Assembly: GCA_947458795.1 (NCBI GenBank)
Contig: CANHCD010000100.1
Coordinates: 1 to 7,130, forward strand
DNA: 7,130 nt
From: Cyclobacteriaceae bacterium
GTDB lineage: Bacteria; Bacteroidota; Bacteroidia; Cytophagales; Cyclobacteriaceae
Reading direction: 5' to 3'
In this document: positions 1 to 6,720 of the stretch, piece by piece
How positions within the stretch are numbered: the first letter of the stretch is position 1
Layout: every line of letters starts with the position of its first letter
Notes under the pieces: model-generated
What the model was told of the DNA's origin: nothing
Databases searched by the model: none
What the model saw: the letters and a program-made list of their open reading frames with translations, nothing else
Program-made: the position numbers and the translations under genes

Positions 1-270
1 CTTTTTCAGGTGTTTGAAGAATATGACCCGGAAAATCTCCTGCTCAAGCAAGCACGTTCCGAAGCGTTAAACCAGCAGATGGAACAAGAAATGTTTGTGG
101 AAGCCGTACGGAAAATCAACGGCCAATCCATCCAAGTTCGCTACCCGAGCCAGTTTACCCCTTTCTCTTTCCCCATCTTAGTAGATCGATTGAGCCGAAC
201 CAGCCTATCCTCAGAGTCGGTGGAAGATAAAATCGCCAAAATACTGGCGCAGATGGACTTGGATTCTTGA
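1..270 (+). CDS. Ligase-associated DEXH-box (Lhr-like) DNA helicase, C-terminal fragment
   Basis: This is the last 90 or so codons of a larger gene; the reading frame is open to the left edge (codons for LFQ precede the first GTG at 10), so no start is claimed. The visible residues include EYDPENLLLKQA, then RYPSQFTPFSFPILVDRL and a final acidic stretch ending in a TGA stop. This matches, from memory, the extreme C-terminus of the Lhr-type helicases that travel with an ATP-dependent DNA ligase and a metallo-beta-lactamase-fold exonuclease in a DNA-damage-response cassette. The ATPase motifs lie outside the window, so helicase activity is inferred from the tail alone. Its usual partners would have to lie to the left. 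The gene downstream converges on it, so it is the last gene of its transcript here. Confidence 0.8.
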   Translation, partial: LFQVFEEYDPENLLLKQARSEALNQQMEQEMFVEAVRKINGQSIQVRYPSQFTPFSFPILVDRLSRTSLSSESVEDKIAKILAQMDLDS

Positions 271-298
271 ATAGGGTTTAAAAATCTACTCCCAAGTA

Positions 299-1540
299 TT
301 ACTCCTCCAAAAACCGATTGCTCTCCCCTTCTGGCAATTCCTGCACCTCTTTGAGTTTGCGTTGGATGATCCGCGTACGCACCCCGACCAACTTATCCAA
401 TTCAGAATTAGCCTCGCTAATTTTCTTTTGAGTGCGTTCCAACAGGACTCCAAACTTGCCAAATTCAGTTTTGATGGCTCCCAAAACCTGCCAGACCTCT
501 GAACTACGCTTTTGAATGGCGAGGGTTCGAAAGCCCATCTGCAGGGAATTCAGGATGGCAGAAAGGGTGGTCGGACCTGTCACAATTACTTTGTACTCCT
601 GCTGCAAGTATTGTGCAAGTCCCGGTTCCCGAAGAACCTCCGCATACAGACTTTCCATGGGAAGAAATAACACCGCAAAATCAGTGGTCTGTGGAGGGTG
701 GATGTATTTGGTAGAAATATCTGCAGCAGATTTTTTCACTGCCTTGATCAATTCCAAGCGGTATTGGTCTGCCAATGCCTTATCAGCAATTTCCAGCGCA
801 TCTACCAATCGCAAATAGGCCTCTTGAGGAAATTTGGAATCAATGGGCAAGTAAATTTCTTCACTTTGGCCCGGCATCTTGATGGCAAACTCTACCCGTT
901 CCCGCGTTCCTGTGACCGCCGCATTGACTACATACTGGTCAGGGCTAAGCACATTCTCTAGGATGGCCTGCAATTGATACTCACCGAGTAGCCCCCTGCT
1001 TTTGACATTCGTGAGTACGCGCTTGAGGTCTCCCACCCCACTTGCGAGACTTTGCATTTCGCCCAGTCCTTTTTGAACCGCCTGCAGCTGGGTGCTCACC
1101 AAGTCAAAAGACTGCCCCAACCGAGTTTCTAGGGTCTTCTGAAGCTTCTCATCGACGGTTTCCCTGATTTTTTCGAGACGCTGCTCCGTATTTTTCAAAA
1201 GCTCATCCTGGCGGCGGCTCAGTTCGGTAAGCTTCTCCCGTTGGACAGCACTCAAGTCACTCAAGGCCTGTCGCACCCGATCACCAAACTGCTGTAAGGC
1301 TTCATTTTGCTCCTTTCCTGCAAGACGCTGATGATCAAAAACCAACTGAAACTGCCTATGGAGGTTTTCTGAAGCTTCTTTTCGTGCATCCGCCAAATTC
1401 TGATCTAAAGTTCTACTCAAGGCTCGAAGCTCCTCACGCAGCTCCGAATCAACCGCTTGTTTTCTCCTTCCAAAAAGTAAGACCCCCAATGCGCCCATTG
1501 AGGCCGCTATCAGCAGGTAAACTAAAGTTTCAATTGGCAT
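299..1540 (-). CDS. rmuC: RmuC-family DNA recombination protein
   Basis: A 413-residue protein with the RmuC layout. Residues 4-24 form an N-terminal hydrophobic anchor, residues 30-170 a long charged, Gln/Glu-rich coiled coil, and residues 175-395 the conserved RmuC core. Core motifs seen are NVKSRGLLGEYQL (178-190), LPIDSKFPQEAY (231-242, with D234 and K236 in a nuclease-like D-x-K arrangement), DFAVLFLPMESLYAEV (287-302) and TGPTTLSAILNSLQMGFRTL (321-340). RmuC proteins limit inversions and rearrangements at short repeats and are predicted to have a PD-(D/E)xK-like nuclease fold; the biochemical activity is not well settled. Length is typical. The ATG start lies inside the end of the upstream hydrolase gene (11-bp overlap), which points to co-transcription and coupled translation. 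It converges on the Lhr-type helicase gene, another DNA-repair function. Confidence 0.93.
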   Translation of the reverse strand: MPIETLVYLLIAASMGALGVLLFGRRKQAVDSELREELRALSRTLDQNLADARKEASENLHRQFQLVFDHQRLAGKEQNEALQQFGDRVRQALSDLSAVQREKLTELSRRQDELLKNTEQRLEKIRETVDEKLQKTLETRLGQSFDLVSTQLQAVQKGLGEMQSLASGVGDLKRVLTNVKSRGLLGEYQLQAILENVLSPDQYVVNAAVTGTRERVEFAIKMPGQSEEIYLPIDSKFPQEAYLRLVDALEIADKALADQYRLELIKAVKKSAADISTKYIHPPQTTDFAVLFLPMESLYAEVLREPGLAQYLQQEYKVIVTGPTTLSAILNSLQMGFRTLAIQKRSSEVWQVLGAIKTEFGKFGVLLERTQKKISEANSELDKLVGVRTRIIQRKLKEVQELPEGESNRFLEE

Positions 1541-2552
1541 AGGCTACTTGTTTCGACGGTTGAAGGTAGTTCTTTCGAACCTCCACACCGAGAAAACTAA
1601 GGTATTCTGCGACAGTCTCCGTCGGTATTTCTTCCATCGGCACATGTCCTGCCGTATCGAAAACAACCAAGTTTGCTCCTGGAATCAATTGCTGCAAACG
1701 CTGACCTTGAGACAAAGGAATCCAAGTATCCAAGGCACCCCAAAGAATGAGCGTTGGCATAGTCAGCCGTTCAAACTGTATGGAATTATTTTTTCTTGGC
1801 ATGCTCAGGCGATCTAGGGTCGCTCGTCGATTGCCTTCGCGCAACAACAGTTCGTAGTATCGGGTAGTAACTTCATCTGTGACTTTGGCATCATCCCCAT
1901 ACACCTGTTTCATGTTGAGTTCAAAAAGAAATTTGGGAGTGCAGGAAAGCAGCAATTTGGAAAATAGTGGATGCCTGGCGACTTGAAAAATCCATGCACC
2001 TCCAGAACTTGTTTTCTTTTGGGCGGTGGAGTCTACCGTTTTCCGTTCAGGTGCTGTTGCACCTGCAGCATCTATCAGATTGAGCGAGAGTACCTGATCC
2101 GGATGATCAGAAGCCAACTGCAAAGCGACTCCTCCACCCATGGAATTGCCTGCCAGGTGGTATTTCGGTAGATTTAATTTCTGAGCCAATTCATAAACTA
2201 ACTGACTGTAATCTTTTGTGCTATAGCGCTTTAAAGAATCAGGTCCTGTAAGTCCATGTCCTGGAAAATCCAAGGAAATGGTTTGGTAGTAAGGACTCAG
2301 TTCCTGTTGCCATGGCTCCCAAGTATGTAAGGATGCAAAGCTACCATGGAGTAAAAAAATGGGCTCCCCTTCACCTTTAATTCTTACATGAACACGAATA
2401 CCGCCTACTTCGATAAATTGAGATTCCGGGGTAAGGTATTTGGCATTGACCTCCTCTGCAGAAAAATCCGGGCGATACAAGGAAGCGAGAAAAAGCACCG
2501 CTAAGAGTAGTAAAACCCCTAAAACCTTTCCAATTCTTTTGATCCAAATCAT
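1530..2552 (-). CDS. Membrane-anchored alpha/beta-hydrolase
   Basis: A 340-residue alpha/beta-hydrolase-fold protein with all catalytic landmarks. The HGSFAS oxyanion loop is at 69-74, the nucleophile elbow GNSMGG at 135-140 (S137), the likely acid D275 in GALDTW, and the catalytic H303 in AGHVPMEE. A basic start (MIWIKRIGK) followed by a hydrophobic stretch at residues 9-25 looks like an uncleaved membrane anchor or signal sequence, which would place the enzyme at or outside the inner membrane. A cap-like insertion runs from about 165 to 255. The substrate cannot be told from sequence; esterase, lipase-like or C-C hydrolase activities all occur in this superfamily. It heads a two-gene unit with rmuC, overlapping it by 11 bp through a polar tail of about 17 residues. 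The ATG lies in an A/T-rich leader without a Shine-Dalgarno sequence. Confidence 0.88.
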   Translation of the reverse strand: MIWIKRIGKVLGVLLLLAVLFLASLYRPDFSAEEVNAKYLTPESQFIEVGGIRVHVRIKGEGEPIFLLHGSFASLHTWEPWQQELSPYYQTISLDFPGHGLTGPDSLKRYSTKDYSQLVYELAQKLNLPKYHLAGNSMGGGVALQLASDHPDQVLSLNLIDAAGATAPERKTVDSTAQKKTSSGGAWIFQVARHPLFSKLLLSCTPKFLFELNMKQVYGDDAKVTDEVTTRYYELLLREGNRRATLDRLSMPRKNNSIQFERLTMPTLILWGALDTWIPLSQGQRLQQLIPGANLVVFDTAGHVPMEEIPTETVAEYLSFLGVEVRKNYLQPSKQVAYAN

Positions 2553-2626
2553 TTATTTTTTTTAAAGTATGTTTCAAAACCTACAAAAATTCTGTTCAAT
2601 TACCTATTTTCAGAAAAATTACCCAA

Positions 2627-3853
2627 GTGAACCTAAAAAAACTAACCGATTCTATTGGACCGGGCCCCCTAATTACTGCTGCATTTATTGGTCCAGGTAC
2701 AGTCACAGTTTGTACATTGGCAGGAATTCGGTACGATTATACCCTCATTTGGGCACTAGTTCTCAGCGTCGTGGCAACGGTTTTTTTGCAAGAGCTTTCC
2801 GGAAGGCTGGGGATTCTAACTCGAATGGACCTTAGTCAGCTCGTCCGAAATGAAACAGGAAGTAAGTGGAAGAGATATTCCATCATGACCCTTATTCTTC
2901 TGGCTATCGGAATAGGGAATGCTGCCTACCAGGGAGGAAATATTACAGGGACTTCCCTAGGTCTTGGGATTTTTATTGAGGTACCCACTTGGCAGATCGG
3001 ACAGCTAAGCCTTGAACTCGGAAATTTAGGGGTGGGTCTTCTTGCAGGTGGATTGCTTTGGACAGGAAACTACAAACGGCTTGAATATATCCTAGTGGGC
3101 CTAGTCATCCTGATGTCCATTGCCTTTATAATTGCAGCTGCATTGACCAAACCAGACCTTTCCTCCCTCCTGCAGGGATTTGTGCCTACCTTCTCTTCCG
3201 AGGAGCTCCCTACTCTAGTAGCGCTAATTGGCACCACTGTAGTTCCCTACAACCTATTTCTATACGCTAGCTTGGTTCAAAAACAATGGACCACGGCAGC
3301 GGAGCTCCCATCCATGCGACGCGATCTTTGGATTTCTATAGTTTTAGGTGGGCTTGTTTCGGGCGCAATTTTAGTCGCAGGAGTTGCTAATCCATCCACC
3401 AACCTAGAAACAGCTCAGGATATTGCCCGAGGTCTAACTGGGGTTTTTGGAGTGTTTGGCACTTACCTCATGGGCTTTGGCTTAATGGCTGCCGGACTCA
3501 CTTCTGCCTTGACCGCACCCCTAGCTGCTGGCTTAGTGATTTGCGGGATTTTGGGTTGGAACCAAAATATACAATCCACTTCCATGCGTGCCAGTATGGG
3601 AGCCATTTTACTACTGGGAATTCTATTTTCTTCCTTTGGAATCAAACCCGTGACACTGATCACCCTTGCCCAATTGGCAAATGGAATTCTACTTCCCCTA
3701 ATTAGTGGATGGTTGCTTTGGCTAAGCAGCAGCAAAAAGCTTTTAGGTAGCCATGCACTTGGAAGCAAAGGAATTATTTTTGGCGCCTTTATTTGGTTAA
3801 TTACCCTGATTCTAGGGATAAAAAGTTTCGGTGCAGCTCTAAGATGGTTTTAA
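2627..3853 (+). CDS. Nramp (SLC11)-family transporter with non-canonical metal-site residues
   Basis: A 408-residue integral membrane protein with about eleven hydrophobic helices and clear Nramp-family landmarks. These are the GPGPLITAAFIGPGT segment of the first helix (11-25), LQELSGRLGILT (54-65), the sixth-helix motif GTTVVPYNLFLYASL (202-216) and AAGLTSALTAPLAAG (288-302). In manganese/iron Nramps the first helix carries DPGN and the sixth MPH; here the equivalents are GPGT (22-25) and VPY (206-208), so the usual Asp, Asn and Met metal ligands are missing. Transport of a divalent metal is therefore uncertain even though the fold is not in doubt. GTG at 2627 is the only ATG/GTG/TTG start in this frame after the stop at 2540-2542, and it gives the expected short cytosolic N-terminus. 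It diverges from the hydrolase gene across 74 bp and precedes the DUF1080 gene by 98 bp. Confidence 0.88.
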   Translation: MNLKKLTDSIGPGPLITAAFIGPGTVTVCTLAGIRYDYTLIWALVLSVVATVFLQELSGRLGILTRMDLSQLVRNETGSKWKRYSIMTLILLAIGIGNAAYQGGNITGTSLGLGIFIEVPTWQIGQLSLELGNLGVGLLAGGLLWTGNYKRLEYILVGLVILMSIAFIIAAALTKPDLSSLLQGFVPTFSSEELPTLVALIGTTVVPYNLFLYASLVQKQWTTAAELPSMRRDLWISIVLGGLVSGAILVAGVANPSTNLETAQDIARGLTGVFGVFGTYLMGFGLMAAGLTSALTAPLAAGLVICGILGWNQNIQSTSMRASMGAILLLGILFSSFGIKPVTLITLAQLANGILLPLISGWLLWLSSSKKLLGSHALGSKGIIFGAFIWLITLILGIKSFGAALRWF

Positions 3854-3875
3854 AGCAGATGCAATTCCAAAAAAA

Positions 3876-3883
3876 TAGCTTTG
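3876..3883 (+). promoter_or_regulatory. Possible Bacteroidota -7 box ahead of the DUF1080 gene
   Basis: The octamer TAGCTTTG fits the Bacteroidota -7 consensus TAnnTTTG exactly and sits about 70 bp before the DUF1080 start, which would leave a leader of roughly 60 bases. No TTG lies 19-21 bp upstream, so the -33 element is weak or absent. The box lies inside a short imperfect inverted repeat (CAATTC at 3862-3867 and GAATTG at 3883-3888). This is a tentative call. Confidence 0.35.
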
Positions 3884-3951
3884 AATTGACTTAAAATTCC
3901 CGAACTTATTCATTCAATTGACACCAAACCCATCACAAACCTGAAATACTG

Positions 3952-4704
3952 ATGAAAGTCCAGCTTCAATCTACCCTAGTGCTTTTGCTGCTAATTCTAA
4001 GTTGTGCCTGTAGTTTTGGCCAGCAAAAATCCTATTTAGGAACTCCCCCACCTCCTGGAGCCAAGCTCTATTTGGATGGAAGCAATGCCTCCTTGCAACA
4101 AAATTGGACCTATTGGAATGGGCCACGATTGGCGGCAACTCCACCCATCAAATGGCCAGAAATGACGGATCCAGTAGATGGAAAAAAAGCGATTTCTAGC
4201 AATGATCCCGCAGGTGCTGGGGGCAAATACGGTGCGGCTGATATTGTAACTAAGGATGAATTCCGAGATTTTGAGGCCCATGTGGAGTTTCTCATTCTGA
4301 AAGAAGGCGGCAATAGCGGCGTCTACTTACAAAATCGCTATGAAATGCAAGTTTTAGATGGCGATTACGGCTTGCATGGCATGGCAGCAGTCATCAATGA
4401 AACCCTACCTACCAAACAAGTTTACACCGGTATTGGCACTTGGAATGCCTACGACATCCACTTTACAGCAGCACGATTTAGTGCAGGAAAATTGGTGGAA
4501 AAAGCAAAAGTAACCCTGTATTTCAATGGAGTTAAAGTCCACGATCAAGTATCCATCCAGCAAGTTTGGGGTGGACCAAATTCAGGTATCGATGGTGGAA
4601 ATGAGGGGGGCAAGGGAATCACCGACCGACCAGGAGGACTAAAACTCCAAGCCGAAGGCCATGATGTACTTTACCGAAACATTTGGATAAAGCCCTTGAA
4701 TTAG
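3952..4704 (+). CDS. Secreted DUF1080 (3-keto-disaccharide hydrolase family) protein
   Basis: A 250-residue exported protein. The N-terminus has a short polar/basic start and a strongly hydrophobic core (residues 9-17), ending in SCACSFGQQ. Cleavage could follow Gly23 by signal peptidase I, or Cys18 or Cys20 could be lipidated, but neither Cys has a good lipobox. The mature part is one DUF1080 domain (about 37-248), a concanavalin-like beta-sandwich. The hallmark stretch is GGNSGVYLQNRYEMQVLD (119-136), followed by WNAYDIHFTAARF (164-176), VTLYFNGVKVHD (187-198) and the closing GGLKLQAEGHDVLYRNIW (228-245). Some members of this family cleave 3-keto-glycosides outside the cytoplasm. The usual pathway partners (Gfo/Idh/MocA oxidoreductases, sugar-phosphate isomerase/epimerases) are not in this window, so the substrate is unknown. 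The gene ends 17 bp from the convergent HIT gene with no obvious terminator hairpin between them. Confidence 0.88.
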   Translation: MKVQLQSTLVLLLLILSCACSFGQQKSYLGTPPPPGAKLYLDGSNASLQQNWTYWNGPRLAATPPIKWPEMTDPVDGKKAISSNDPAGAGGKYGAADIVTKDEFRDFEAHVEFLILKEGGNSGVYLQNRYEMQVLDGDYGLHGMAAVINETLPTKQVYTGIGTWNAYDIHFTAARFSAGKLVEKAKVTLYFNGVKVHDQVSIQQVWGGPNSGIDGGNEGGKGITDRPGGLKLQAEGHDVLYRNIWIKPLN

Positions 4705-4720
4705 GCCTGATCAACCCTTT

Positions 4721-5113
4721 TTAAAATCCTTGACGAATCAAAGTGGCCGTCTCCGCAAGCTCCTCTTGGGTCAGCTTCAACTTGGGACGGGTGAAATTGA
4801 TGTCATCCACTGTTCGGAGCGGAACTAGGTGAATGTGTACGTGAGGTACTTCCAAGCCAATCACTGCCATACCAATACGTGTGCAAGTCAAGGACTTGTC
4901 CATGGCCTTGGCAACCTGCTGTGCAAACAGATGAAGTGCGGATAACTCACCCGGCTCGAGATCAAAAATATAGGATACCTCGCGCTTGGGAACTACCAGC
5001 ACATGTCCCTTTACCAAGGGCATGATGTCCAAAAAAGCAATGAAGTGCTCGTCTTCAGCTATAATTTCAGCTGGAAGTTCTCGGGCAATGATTCTTGAAA
5101 ATAAACTAGCCAT
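4721..5113 (-). CDS. HIT-family nucleotide hydrolase/transferase
   Basis: A 130-residue protein of the histidine-triad superfamily. The active-site triad is HVHIHLVPL at 91-99 (H91, H93, H95), preceded by the substrate-binding strand GHVLVVPKREV (36-46) and the N-terminal LFSRIIARELPAEII (4-18). HIT enzymes of this branch typically hydrolyse nucleoside phosphoramidates or dinucleoside polyphosphates; the physiological substrate here is not evident. The length is full for the family. In many HIT proteins the N-terminal motif is IFCKI with a Cys; here it is LFSRI, so a zinc site at that position is unlikely. It lies 44 bp downstream of greA on the same strand with no convincing promoter of its own, so it is probably co-transcribed with greA. 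Confidence 0.92.
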   Translation of the reverse strand: MASLFSRIIARELPAEIIAEDEHFIAFLDIMPLVKGHVLVVPKREVSYIFDLEPGELSALHLFAQQVAKAMDKSLTCTRIGMAVIGLEVPHVHIHLVPLRTVDDINFTRPKLKLTQEELAETATLIRQGF

Positions 5114-5157
5114 AGGTAGGAATTAAGATACTTGTAAACCTTAAATCGGGACTCGGA

Positions 5158-5631
5158 TTAAATAGAGATTTCTAAGATTTCAAACTGGAGCTTCCCAGCT
5201 GGCGCATTGATTTCAGCGATATCACCAACTGCTTTACCAGCCAAGCCCTTTCCAAAAGGAGATGCTAGAGATATTTTTCCAGCCTTTAAATCCGCCTCTT
5301 CCTCAGATACGAGGGTATAGGAAACGGTCATACCATTCTTGACATTCTTAATTTTCACGGTACACAGGATTCCAACTTTGGAAGCGTCCATTTTACTGTT
5401 GTCAAATACGCGGGCATTCCCCACAACTTCTTCCAACTTTGCGATTTTAAGCTCCAAAAGTCCTTGTGCGTCTTTTGCAGCATCGTATTCGGCATTTTCA
5501 CTCAAATCCCCTTTATCACGTGCTTCTGCAATCTGATGCGCAATATCTATTCTCCCCTTGGTCTTCAACGCGTGAAGCTCATCTTTCAATTTCTTAAGTC
5601 CCTCTTCGGTGTAATACTGTACTTTTGACAT
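5158..5631 (-). CDS. greA: Transcription elongation factor GreA
   Basis: A 157-residue GreA of normal length. The N-terminal antiparallel coiled coil (about residues 8-76) carries the tip motif GDLSENAEY (41-49). Its acidic residues D42 and E45 enter the RNA-polymerase secondary channel and support cleavage of backtracked RNA. The C-terminal FKBP-like domain (about 82-157) includes VSYTLVSEEEAD and the conserved SPFGKGLAGKAVGD (124-137). The protein rescues stalled or backtracked elongation complexes. The ATG is preceded by an A/T-rich leader with no Shine-Dalgarno sequence, as usual in this phylum. A strong promoter match and a terminator-like hairpin lie in the 133-bp gap upstream, so expression may be controlled in the leader. 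The HIT gene follows 44 bp downstream, probably in the same transcript. Confidence 0.97.
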   Translation of the reverse strand: MSKVQYYTEEGLKKLKDELHALKTKGRIDIAHQIAEARDKGDLSENAEYDAAKDAQGLLELKIAKLEEVVGNARVFDNSKMDASKVGILCTVKIKNVKNGMTVSYTLVSEEEADLKAGKISLASPFGKGLAGKAVGDIAEINAPAGKLQFEILEISI

Positions 5632-5655
5632 AGCTAATTAATTTTCAAAAGGCTC

Positions 5656-5701
5656 AAAAAACAAAGTAACGGTCACTTTTTGGAGACCGTTACTTCCGTT
5701 T
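5656..5701 (-). terminator. Rho-independent terminator-like hairpin in the greA leader
   Basis: A perfect 11-bp inverted repeat (GACCGTTACTT at 5685-5695, AAGTAACGGTC at 5664-5674) encloses a 10-base loop. Read on the minus strand, the second arm is followed at once by TGTTTTTT (5663-5656). A further AAAC (5701-5698) can pair with GTTT (5662-5659) across a small internal loop. On the plus strand no T-run follows, so the direction is minus. It could end the mgtE-dehydrogenase transcript, whose stop codon is about 70 bp upstream. Because it also lies downstream of the best greA promoter, it could instead attenuate greA. Confidence 0.75.
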
Positions 5702-5717
5702 GCCTTTAAATACCTTG

Positions 5718-5747
5718 CAAAGATAGGAAAGCATTTTCACAAAGCAA
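5718..5747 (-). promoter_or_regulatory. Bacteroidota-type promoter for greA
   Basis: On the minus strand TATCTTTG (5725-5718) matches the Bacteroidota -7 consensus TAnnTTTG exactly. A TTG (5747-5745) lies 19 bp upstream, the spacing expected for the -33 element of the primary sigma factor in this phylum. The whole element lies between the dehydrogenase stop and greA. Transcription would start near 5712-5714, giving a greA leader of about 80 bases that contains the hairpin at 5656-5701. Confidence 0.7.
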
Positions 5748-5764
5748 GTGCCTTACTTTCTTCC

Positions 5765-6718
5765 TTAATTGATGAAATTTTTGAGTTGCTTACCGAAGGT
5801 TTGAAGAATTTGCTTCACAAGAACCTCATTTATTTTTTGATAGGATTCTACCGTCCAGCCCGCCACATGAGGCGTAAATAGCACATTTTCTCGTTTGGCA
5901 AGCAATTCAAATTGAAGCTTTTGATCAGGACTGAAGCGCTCAAACTTTTCATTCTCCAATACATCCAAGACCAGCCCTTTCAAAATTCCCAGATCTAGCG
6001 CTTGATTGAGGGTTTCCATACGGATAACCTCTCCCCTAGCGGTATTGATCAACCAGAAGGGCTTCGCAAAACTTTTCAATTCCTCAAGTGTGAAAAAATC
6101 TCGGGTTTCAGCGGTCAAGGGCACATGGATACTCAGTACATCGACCTCCTTTTTTAGCGTCTCCCAAGACACTTCCAGAACTCCCTTTTTTCCAAAATCT
6201 TTCTTGTATTTGTCGTAGGCAAGGACATTGACTCCAAACCCTTTCAATCGCTTGGAAAATGCTTTACCCATATTTCCAAATCCGAAAATACCAACTGTTT
6301 TTCCTTTCAATTCAACCCCACGATTCCCTTCTCTATCCCAAATCCCTTTTCTTACCTGAGTATCTGCTTGATTTAAGTGATTGAATAGCGCCAATATTCC
6401 TCCGATTGCATGCTCGGCTACGGCATCTCGATTGCCTTTGGCAGCATGAAAAAGTGCAACTCCCCGCTCTTCTAAATAATCAAGGTCCAACTGGTCTAAA
6501 CCCGCTCCTGCCCTTCCGATAAATTGAAGTCGAGTAGCCCGCTCGAGAAGTGCGCGATCCAAAGGCGTCTTGGATCGAATAATTATTCCTTCGTAGGAAG
6601 CGATTTGGTCAATTATCTCCTCGCGCGTAATCTTTGGTGCATAGGTGACCTCAAATCCATACTTTCCCAGAAGCCCAAGGATACTCTCATGCATGAGATC
6701 AACTATCAGCACCTTCAT
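5765..6718 (-). CDS. NAD-dependent D-2-hydroxyacid dehydrogenase (3-phosphoglycerate dehydrogenase-like)
   Basis: A 317-residue D-isomer-specific 2-hydroxyacid dehydrogenase. The substrate-domain signatures are IIIRSKTPLD (45-54) and FIGRAGAGLDQLDLD (66-80). The Rossmann domain has GFGNMG (146-151), and D169 ends the second strand, favouring NAD over NADP. The catalytic set is complete: R228 in NTARGE, E255 in LDVLE and H284 in FTPHVAGW. The fingerprint resembles the catalytic core of SerA, which oxidises 3-phosphoglycerate in serine synthesis. It lacks the C-terminal ACT domain that mediates serine feedback in longer SerA proteins, and no serC or serB is present here, so I leave the symbol blank. 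The ATG lies 2 bp after the mgtE stop, so the two genes are almost certainly one transcript. Glyoxylate/hydroxypyruvate reductase is an alternative reading. Confidence 0.9.
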   Translation of the reverse strand: MKVLIVDLMHESILGLLGKYGFEVTYAPKITREEIIDQIASYEGIIIRSKTPLDRALLERATRLQFIGRAGAGLDQLDLDYLEERGVALFHAAKGNRDAVAEHAIGGILALFNHLNQADTQVRKGIWDREGNRGVELKGKTVGIFGFGNMGKAFSKRLKGFGVNVLAYDKYKKDFGKKGVLEVSWETLKKEVDVLSIHVPLTAETRDFFTLEELKSFAKPFWLINTARGEVIRMETLNQALDLGILKGLVLDVLENEKFERFSPDQKLQFELLAKRENVLFTPHVAGWTVESYQKINEVLVKQILQTFGKQLKNFIN

Positions 6719-6720
6719 GC

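Noticed and set aside
516..961. Plus-strand open frames opposite rmuC.
   Set aside because: They lie wholly antisense to a well-conserved gene and their translations resemble no family; shadows of the real gene.
2553..2626. Divergent promoter candidates in the hydrolase/Nramp gap, for example TATGTTTC at 2568-2575 on the plus strand and TAGGTTTT at 2583-2576 on the minus strand.
   Set aside because: Each is one base off the -7 consensus and none has a TTG at 19-21 bp upstream; in such A/T-rich DNA such matches are expected by chance. A promoter region must lie here, but I cannot place it.
2377..2835. Open frames overlapping the starts of the hydrolase and Nramp genes on either strand.
   Set aside because: Out-of-frame translations of strongly supported genes, with no recognisable domain or independent start context.
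3862..3888. Imperfect inverted repeat CAATTC ... GAATTG after the Nramp gene, considered as its terminator.
   Set aside because: The stem is only 6 bp of A/T-rich pairs plus a bulged extension, with no T-run following. Too weak to call.
3884..3922. Direct repeat AATTGAC at 3884-3890 and 3916-3922 upstream of the DUF1080 gene, considered as an operator.
   Set aside because: Seven A/T-rich bases repeated once in a short spacer is within chance expectation; no regulator gene is nearby.
4705..4720. Possible bidirectional terminator between the convergent DUF1080 and HIT genes.
   Set aside because: There is a short T-run but no stem longer than about 4 bp.
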